A DNA stretch of 64,000 nt from Azolla caroliniana (lineage: Eukaryota; Polypodiophyta): positions 22,320,001 through 22,384,000 of the forward strand of contig JBHGNT010000004.1 of assembly GCA_043228905.1 (NCBI GenBank). Direction: 5' to 3'. Each line of letters opens with the position of its first letter. Positions within the stretch are counted from its first letter, which is position 1. The notes under the pieces are model-generated. The model did not search any database and was not told the origin of the DNA. It saw nothing but the letters and a program-made list of their open reading frames with translations. The translations under genes were made by a program, and so were the position numbers. Positions 57,700 to 64,000 of the stretch are shown one piece after another.

Positions 57700-57775
57700 G
57701 GAGGGCAAGTAAGGATTCGAACCTTGCACCTCCAAGTTAGGAGTCAATTGGCTTACCATTAAGCCATGCTATTTA
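57700..57775 (-). repeat. tRNA-like segment with perfect B box, minus strand
   Basis: On the minus strand TGGCTTAATGGTAAGCC forms a D-arm hairpin (GGCTT/AAGCC). After an anticodon-arm-like CTCCTAACTTGGAG comes GCAAGGTTCGAATCCTTAC with the perfect B box GGTTCGAATCC. The acceptor stem does not pair, so it is tRNA-derived rather than a tRNA gene. Confidence 0.6.
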
Positions 57776-58977
57776 GTTGAAATTATATTTCTATCATTGT
57801 ACTTTTGAATGGAAATTCTCATACATGAGAGCTAAAATGGAGTGACATGGTTATCATGCACCACATGTAATACATAAGCGCCAAATGGCAAACATGCAAT
57901 TTATGCATGTCTTGTACCCTCACATGCATCATATGCATGAGAGCATCTAGAAAAGAGAGAAGGGGGAGGAGAAAAAACACGATTTTTTTTTATTATGAAA
58001 TTAAGAAGAAGAAATTCGTTATCAAATCGATGGTGTAACTTGTTTCTTAAATCCGAAGATAAAAAGTTCAATCGATCTTTCTCAATCGTTTAATGTCAAC
58101 TTCTCTCTTTCCCAATCTATCTTAAATACTTTCTCGCCAAAGCTTGTATCGACTCTAAATCCTTCTTGTCCAGAACCCCGGCGGTTCCGCCTCACGATCC
58201 GCGCGTAGTGACGGATCTTCACGACAGCGTGAAGTGTTTCACCATCATGATCTTCTAGACGATATAATTACCGATTGTGGTCCATAATTTATCTCTCACT
58301 TTTGGAAGCACCTATGGGCAGGCCTCTAAATCTCCTGTAAACTCTCTTCAGCTTATCATCCACAAACCGACAGACAAACCGAGCGCAGGAATCAAACGCT
58401 CAAGCAGTATCTTCGATGCTTCATCAGTTATCAACAAGATGATTGGAGTAATATTTTACATCTTGCTAAGTTTGCATACAATATCACGGTACGCTCTTCT
58501 ACCAAGGTTGTAACACCTTTCTTTGCCTATACACCGGCAACCATCCTCGATGGTGTATCTTGGATCTTCCCAAGGTCGCACGAAAACCTAGTGCTAAGCA
58601 TCACCTTCATCGACTACACTAAATCCAGTTAGCACTATCTTCAAATCTTCAGACAACTCAAGCACAACATAAGACCAACGCAGATCATCATTGTCTTAAG
58701 TCTCCTTTTAAGGTTGGTGACCAAGTATGGTTGCTTCGTCATCACATCAAAACTACCTGGTCATGTGAGAAGCTCGATTATCAGCGCTTAGGTCCTTTTC
58801 TCATCACTACGCAGATTAATGATGCAACCTTTCGTCTTAATCTTCCAGCACACATGCGACTTCACCCAGTCTTTCATAGCACTCTTTTGGAACCTTGTCG
58901 CACCTCTTCCATTCCTAATCGTGTCGTGCCACCTCCTCCCTCTATCCAACTTGCTAACGACCCCGAATATGAGGCAG

Positions 58978-59758
58978 TAACGGAACTCAAACGCTCCTTA
59001 TGCACAACGCTCGGCCACAACCGAGCTTATAATCACACACACACAGAAAACGGAAATAATGAACGACACAAAGAAGAGAAGAGTACACAGGATGTTTACG
59101 TGGAAAACCCCAAACTAGGGAAAAAACCACAGCAGCCCACAGGTTGCGAACTATCACTATGCTAGAATGTACAACAGTGAATTCACGGAGGCAACGACCT
59201 CGTGCTCACGATCTTCGCCACAGGCGGCGGTTACAACAGAGGCAACAACCTCTTTCTCTCTCTCTCTCTCTGTACACAGTTACGTGCACTCTCTTCTTCT
59301 TGCACCAACAACAATGACAACAACAACAACAACAACATAAAAGTTTGCCCTAAGTCATATTTATACTAATATGACTTTTCGGCTATTTACAAATATAGCC
59401 ATGATGGGCTCTCATAAAAATATTTACTAATATGTCTCTTCATCCGATGAGCACTCCTCATCAGGTCTGCACCATCCGGCTCTCCGTAGCCGAGTACTCC
59501 TCATCCGGTTCTCACCGGGTCTGCACCATCCGGCTCTCCGTAGCCGGGTACTCCTCATTCGGTTCTCACCGTGTCTGCACCATCCGGCTCTCCGTAGCCG
59601 GGTACTCCTCATCCGGTTCTCACCAGGTCTGCACCATCCGGCTCTACGTAGTCGGGTACTCCTCATACGGTTTCGGCCTCGGCCTATCGGCCTCGGCCAA
59701 GTTTGTTCTTCAGCACTATTCTTCTCCCTTCCCATCCGGAGGGACCTGTCTCCCAACA
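58978..59758 (+). mobile_element. Solo LTR 2, nested in the Ty3 chromodomain, GGCAG target duplication
   Basis: 781 bp homologous end to end with solo LTR 1. It starts TAACGGAACTC (TG decayed to TA) and ends CTGTCTCCCAACA, and is flanked by GGCAG at 58973-58977 and 59759-59763. It holds about two more 54-bp subrepeat units than LTR 1, which accounts for most of the 97-bp length difference. It must be younger than Ty3 element 1. Confidence 0.9.
59440..59670 (+). repeat. 54-bp subrepeat inside solo LTR 2
   Basis: CATCCGGTTCTCACCG or variants start units at 59502, 59556, 59610 and 59664, exactly 54 bp apart, with a related unit before them. Each carries CACCATCCGGCTCTCCGTAG. Confidence 0.9.
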
Positions 59759-59976
59759 GGCAGCAATTATTCTTGATTCTAAGATTGCGCGGAATAAGCT
59801 CTATTATCTGGTTGATTGGGTAGGCTATCCTCCGATTGATCGCACTTGGGAACCCGTCAATAATGTTTCTAATTCTCAAGCTCTTGTCGACGACTTCCAT
59901 CGCCGCTATCCAAACAAACCGGGCCCTACATTCTTAACGCCACCTTCCACTCGTCATTCTCAAAGGGGGGGGATAG

Positions 59977-60061
59977 TGTCATGAATACATAAACATGATG
60001 GCTTCACCTGGGCTTAAACCCAAGACCTTGTAATACATAATCCTAAAACCCTAAACCCTAC
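59977..60061 (+). repeat. Truncated Ty3 3' LTR joined to a telomere-like patch
   Basis: The LTR starts TGTCATGAATACATAAAC right after the polypurine tract and matches the 5' LTR for about 70 bp, including the antisense B box. At TACATAATC the match stops and AAACCCTAAACCCTA (60047-60061), two plant telomere units, follows. The rest of the LTR is missing. Confidence 0.75.
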
Positions 60062-60142
60062 TGGTTCCATGCAACAGAACCAATACAAGTCTCGACACAA
60101 GGGGCATGTCTCATGCTGGACCTATGAATAAGTAGTAGGCCC

Positions 60143-60147
<5 letters not shown>

Positions 60148-60174
<27 letters not shown>

Positions 60175-60175
60175 C
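60148..60175 (+). repeat. (GA)n microsatellite in the PPR leader
   Basis: Uninterrupted GA dinucleotides shortly before the PPR start codon. Confidence 0.9.
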
Positions 60176-60221
60176 ATGAATGAAAGAGAAAGCCTAGAGA
60201 GAGCAGAGCTCCCATGGAACC

Positions 60222-61825
60222 ATGGAGGAGAAGAAGGAATGGCAGGTCCCCTGCTCCTCCTCCCTCCTACTTATGCCCAGCATCTCCTCCTGCTACTGGC
60301 TCTTTCATCGCTTTGGGAAGAGCAAAGACCTGGAGTCCTATCGCCACATCTATCATAGCCTGCTCAAGCGATCTGGCCTCGCTCTCCATGCCTTCCTCGC
60401 CAATCACCTCATTCGCATGTTCGCCCTCTACGGTAGCCTCACCGATGCTAACCATGTCTTCACCGCTTGCATTCCCTCACCCGATGCTTTCACGTGGAGT
60501 GCTATCATCTCTGCTATGTCAGGGCCAGCTCATCATCATTCCCATGTTGAGGATGATCACCATGATGACCATGATCATGACTTATGGCGGATCGACCAGC
60601 TTTGCTATGCCGCCATGATGGATGCCAATGCCCATGCCGATGTCCATGTCTTGTCTTCTGCACTCACCGCATGTGCTCGCCTAGGCGATGTGCGGCTTGG
60701 CAGGCTCATCCATGCCCACATCATTCATGTCGGACTGGAATGTACTACTCCATCTATAGGGAACTCCCTCTTGGGTATGTATGCCAAATGTGCGAGTATG
60801 GAGGATGCTTTTAGAATTCTGGAGGTACTGTCGTCCCCATGCCGAGATTTGATAACTTGGGGGACCTTGATCTCAGCATGTGTGCAGCATGGGAATAGCC
60901 TGGAGGCCTTACATCTATTCAATCACCTCCAACACGAAGGCCTGCTAAAGCCCAATGAGTTTATCTTCTCCAGTGCCATCAAAGCATGCTCTATGGTGAT
61001 GTCTGCTTGGAATGAAGGGCAAATCATTCATATGAATGTGGTTGAGAATGGGTTTCATGCAGATGGTTTTATCGGAAGCTGTTTGATTCACATGTATACG
61101 AATCATGGAAGCCTTCGGGATGCATGGGCGGTGTTTTCTAGTTTAGCTAAGAAGGATGCAGTGACATGGACATCAATGATGGATGCATTTATTCATCATG
61201 GTATTTACCAACGTGCGTTTGATCTTTTCCTTCAAATGGGCATGGCAGTCATCGAGGTGACGCAGGTGACCTTTCTCAGCATTGTGAAAGTTTTTAGCAC
61301 AAATGAGTGCCTAGGTGATGGGATGTTACTTCATGCTTATCTTATAGAAACAGGAATTCGAATGGATAAGGCCATCGGTACTGCACTTATTGATTTCTAT
61401 AATAACTGCTTTAGTCTATCGGATGCATGCAGTGTATTTGAGGGGCTTTACAAAAGAGATGTAGTGACATGGGATGCAATGCTGTCAGGGTGCGTGGCGC
61501 ATGGAAATGGAGATGCTGCTTTGCAATATTTTTTGCAAATGCAATGGCAAGGTTTGAAGCCAAGTACAGTTACTTTTATTATCATCTTGCAAATCTTTTT
61601 TATGCCTGGTACTATGACTAGTGGAAAACTAATGCATGCTCAAATTGTTGAAAACGGTCATGAACAGGACATTGTAGTTGGCAATTCTCTCATCAACATG
61701 TACTCCAAGCAGGGGGCTATATTAGACGCATGTGTGGTGTCCAATGCCTTAGTCAAGCATGATGTGGTAACATGGAGTGCTCTCATCAATGGGCACATAG
61801 AACAGGGATATACTGAGGATCATAA
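60222..61825 (+). CDS. PLS-type pentatricopeptide repeat protein, 3' end cut by a retroelement
   Basis: PPR proteins bind organellar RNA; PLS types usually act in RNA editing. The ATG at 60222 opens an intronless frame. Repeats can be seen from residue 25: DAFTWSAIISA, LTACARLGDVRLGRLIHAHI, GNSLLGMYAKCASMEDAF, DLITWGTLISACVQHGNSLE, DAVTWTSMMDAFIHHG, DVVTWDAMLSGCVAHGNGDA and DVVTWSALINGHIEQGYTED. A His/Asp-rich insert (HHHSHVEDDHHDDHDHD, about residues 105-122) interrupts the second repeat region. After GYTED (about 61825) the frame runs into protease sequence of Ty3 element 2 and stops at 61883, so about 534 PPR residues end in some 19 foreign ones. No E or DYW domain remains. No clear organellar signal by eye. 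Confidence 0.8.
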
Positions 61826-63870
61826 ATTTGCATTGTCACAAAACATCCTCTTGAATAAGCTCCCGAGCCCAATAGTCACATGAGTCATTGATGACCGTCC
61901 CATAGAATCAGGTGATATAGTCGAGGAGTCTGAGCCAATTCGGATAGTTCTTGGTGATTTGGCAAGCATAATCTCTTTCAACATTATTTGCAGTCCAGAA
62001 CACCCAATAGTTCTAGGTCTCCCTTGGTTTGAACTCCATAACCCAAAGATTGATTGGATGAAAAGAACAAAGAACAAAGCTCGCATCCCTTGAATGTCCG
62101 ACATGTGATACTAGATCCCCCTATGTTATCGACCATCTCTCTACGTCAGTTGTGTGAGGAAGGGGGGAACGAGGCCATGTTCATCTTCGCAATAGTAGCA
62201 ACTCCATCACCCACTTTACATGAAGCGGACATTAAACTACCAAAGAAATACAAAGAGTGCTTAGACGTCTTTGATAAGGTAAAGGCCAATACATTGCCGG
62301 AGCATCAGTCATATGACTGCCCTATTGTCTTACAACCATGGAAAGAACCTCCATGGGGCCCAATTTATAATCTCTCCCCTGTAGAGCTACAGATTTTGCG
62401 GGAATATATCGATAAGAATCTGTCAAACGGATTCATTTGGCACTCTAGATCCCCAGCTGGTGCACCTATCTTCTTCGTTAAGAAAAAGAATGGGACTCTT
62501 CATTTGGTCGTGGATTATCGAGGCCTAAACAAAGTGACTACTCGGAATAGATATGCTCTAACGTTAATCCCGAATCTTTTGGAACGTCTCAGTGGACCAA
62601 AATATTTCACGAAGTTGGACCTTTGCGGTGCATATAATCTAGTTCGGATTCATTCGGGGGATAAATGGAAGACTGCTTTTCGCACTCACTATGGACATTT
62701 CGAGTATACTGTGATGCCATTCGGTCTCATGAATGTACCTGCAGTTTTCCAACACATGGCAAATGATATTTTTCGAGATTTTCTCGATATCTTCACTATA
62801 GTTTACCTAGATGACATCTTAATCTACTCGAAGGCCCAATAGGAGCATGATGAACATGTTCGTCAGGTACTACGTCGACTACAAGAATATGGTCTCTATG
62901 CAAAATTAGAAAAGTGTAGTTTCGGCCAGAATCAAGTGGAATTTTTGGGGTATGTTGTATCATAAGATGGTATTGCTATGGACCCCATGAAGGTGCAAGC
63001 AATTTTAGAGTGGCAGACGCCCTTATCAGTGCGCGATGTACAATGTTTTCTCGGGTTTGCAAATTTTTATCAAAAATTTATGAAAGGTTATTTCAAGGTT
63101 GTGCTTCCGCTCACTCAACTCACACACAAAAAACTCAGCCATTCATATGGAGTTCAGATGCAGCTGAAGCATTTGAAAGCTCAAAACAAGCATTTACAAC
63201 AACACCTATTTTAGCACATGTCGACCCAACAAAATGCTTCATCGTTGAAGCTTATGCATCCGACTTTGCACTAGGGAATGTCCTATCCCAGTTTGGAGAT
63301 GATGGACATCTACACCCTGTCACCTTTCATCCCCAAAAGTTTGAACCTGCAGAGATCAACTATGAGATCCATGACGAAGAACTTCTTGCAATTGTGGATT
63401 CTTTTCAACAATGGCGATATTTTCTGGAAGGTTCTTCTCATCAGATAATTGTTTACAACGATCATAAGAACCTAACATATTTCCAAAATGCTCGAGTCTT
63501 GAGTTGCCCACAAGCCCGATGGGTGCAATTTTTGACTCACGAGACTAATGGCCAAACTGAGCGTACCAACTAGACTTTGGAGCAATATCTTCGTTGTTTC
63601 ATCAACTACCAACAAGATGATTGGGTTGATTTTTTGCACTTGGCTGAATTCGTTTACAACAACTCAGTCCATTCTTCTACAGGATATTCTCCATTCTTTC
63701 GCAAATATGGGTTGTCATCCTCGGTGGGCAATGAATGCGCATCCAGGCGTTCCTACCAACCCTGTTGTTGAGGATTATCTTAGTCGCCTCCAAGAAATTC
63801 ACGCTACCATTCGTCACAATTTGCATGATGCTCAAGTTACACACAAGCAGCTTGCGGATCGTCATTGTCA
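61826..63870 (+). mobile_element. Ty3 chromovirus 2, 5'-truncated and internally deleted
   Basis: The element begins in mid-protease (FALSQNILLNKLPSPI aligns with FAQKHQISLYPLPCPI of element 1) and continues with [24 protein letters not shown], reverse transcriptase ([53 protein letters not shown], the intact YLDDILIYS at 62804-62830) and RNase H (FIVEAYASDFALGNVLSQ, YEIHDEELLAIVDSFQQWRY). At about 63540 QARWVQFLTH jumps straight to ETNGQTERTN of the distal integrase, so the zinc-binding and most catalytic integrase sequence is deleted. Stops occur near 62840 and 62963. It belongs to the same clade as element 1. Confidence 0.87.
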
Positions 63871-64000
63871 TGATAACACTCACATCATGCATCGAAAGGA
63901 TGATGACACTCACATTATGACTCGAAAAGATTTGAACCCACGACCTTGTTGTACACATGTCAAATCCTTAACCATTGTATTAATATTCTTATATGTATAG
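63871..64000 (-). repeat. tRNA-like sequence at the window end, minus strand
   Basis: Integrase reading stops after KQLADRHC. The following sequence contains TGATAACACTCACATCATG and TGATGACACTCACATTATG. On the minus strand ATGGTTAAGGATTTGAC is A-box-like and GTCGTGGGTTCAAATC is B-box-like. The layout resembles the start of the Ty3 LTR at 52816, so this may be the first part of another LTR running off the window. Confidence 0.5.

Larger units (their letters stand above)
57127..58245. mobile_element. Secondary insertion in the Ty3 integrase
   Basis: Integrase coding stops at about 57126 and resumes near 58246 with the segment before FISHFWKHLW. The 1.1 kb between has no coding match. It starts TGTGAAAATCCC and ends near CTTCACGACA, so TG...CA and solo-LTR origin are possible, but a clean target duplication was not found. 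It contains a GC-rich CCGGCG-type array (57490-57655) and a tRNA-like segment (57700-57775, minus). Confidence 0.6.
58246..59975 (+). pseudogene. Ty3 integrase C-terminus and chromodomain, split by a solo LTR
   Basis: The integrase tail gives FISHFWKHLW, a shifted frame with QQDDW-like residues, then KTTWSCEKLDYQRLGPFLIT and LHPVFHSTLLEP. The chromodomain, which directs integration to marked chromatin, is cut after DPEYEA at 58977 by solo LTR 2 and resumes at 59759 with ILDSKIARNKLYYLVDWVGY and RTWEPVNNV. Counting one copy of the 5-bp target duplication, the frame is continuous across the insertion. Confidence 0.85.
52816..60046 (+). mobile_element. Ty3 chromovirus 1 (sushi/Tcn1-like), nearly full length, dead
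   Basis: Order: 5' LTR (from 52816, ending near 53300), gag, protease, reverse transcriptase, RNase H, integrase, chromodomain, polypurine tract CAAAGGGGGGGGATAG (59961-59976) and the start of the 3' LTR (59977-60046). The gag core and the CCHC knuckle resemble sushi/Tcn1-type chromoviruses more than common seed-plant clades. It is interrupted by an insertion at about 57127-58245 and by solo LTR 2 at 58978-59758. The pol region also has several stops and frameshifts. I see no ordinary tRNA primer-binding site after the 5' LTR. Confidence 0.88.

Noticed and set aside
59427-59900. 157-codon minus-strand frame with NRMRSTRLRRAGWCRPGE repeats, and the related frame at 25783-26061
   Set aside because: Both are the 54-bp LTR subrepeat read in an open frame; the plus strand is equally open. 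No start context or homologous gene.
1-64000. Complete tRNA, rRNA or snRNA genes, CRISPR arrays, bacterial-type operons
   Set aside because: None seen. tRNA-like blocks lack pairing acceptor stems, and all repeats are eukaryotic tandem or transposon repeats without CRISPR spacing.

Overview
This is nuclear DNA of a land plant. The genes carry GT-AG introns, the intergenic DNA is AT-rich and full of microsatellites, and LTR retrotransposons nest inside one another. The gene content is plant-specific: an FRA8/IRX7-type GT47 glycosyltransferase, a LOG2-like RING ligase, an R2R3-MYB of the MYB98 type, an A-type P450 and a PLS-type PPR protein. The Ty3 elements have a sushi/Tcn1-like gag and a chromodomain. 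Chromoviruses of that type are known from non-seed plants and fungi, so a fern or other seedless vascular plant is my best guess. This is inference; I could not search anything.

Layout. 1-0.6 kb: 3' part of a Ulp1-type protease gene. 0.6-8.7 kb: no gene, with a 52-bp minisatellite and microsatellites. 8.7-12.2 kb: a G-box-bearing tandem array followed by the four-exon FRA8-like gene. 13.4-14.8 kb: a small element with 196-bp direct terminal repeats. 16-17 kb: LINE remnant. 17.6-18.6 and 22.5-23.2 kb: two same-orientation copies of a MITE-like element loaded with tRNA-derived SINE units, bracketing the RING ligase gene (20.6-21.8 kb). 25.35-26.03 kb: solo LTR with a perfect target duplication. 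26.6-27.9 kb: LINE and Ty1/copia remnants. 29.3-34.1 kb: MYB gene. 39.4-41.2 kb: a four-exon minus-strand gene for a small helical protein, visible only by joining short exons. 41.3-46 kb: two more, inverted MITE copies and an LTR-like promoter. 46.4-48.1 kb: P450 gene, with a degenerate copy of its 3' end at 50.5-51.0 kb. 51.1-52.3 kb: copia RT/RNase H remnant. 52.8-60.05 kb: a nearly complete but dead Ty3 chromovirus carrying two secondary insertions. 60.2-61.8 kb: PPR gene cut by a second Ty3 element that runs to the window end.

The host genes are dispersed single loci with no obvious shared pathway. The common theme is the repeat landscape: heat-shock-element arrays in LTR promoters, antisense tRNA-like modules in or beside LTR sequences, one MITE family in both orientations, telomere-like patches, and a host gene fused to a retroelement.
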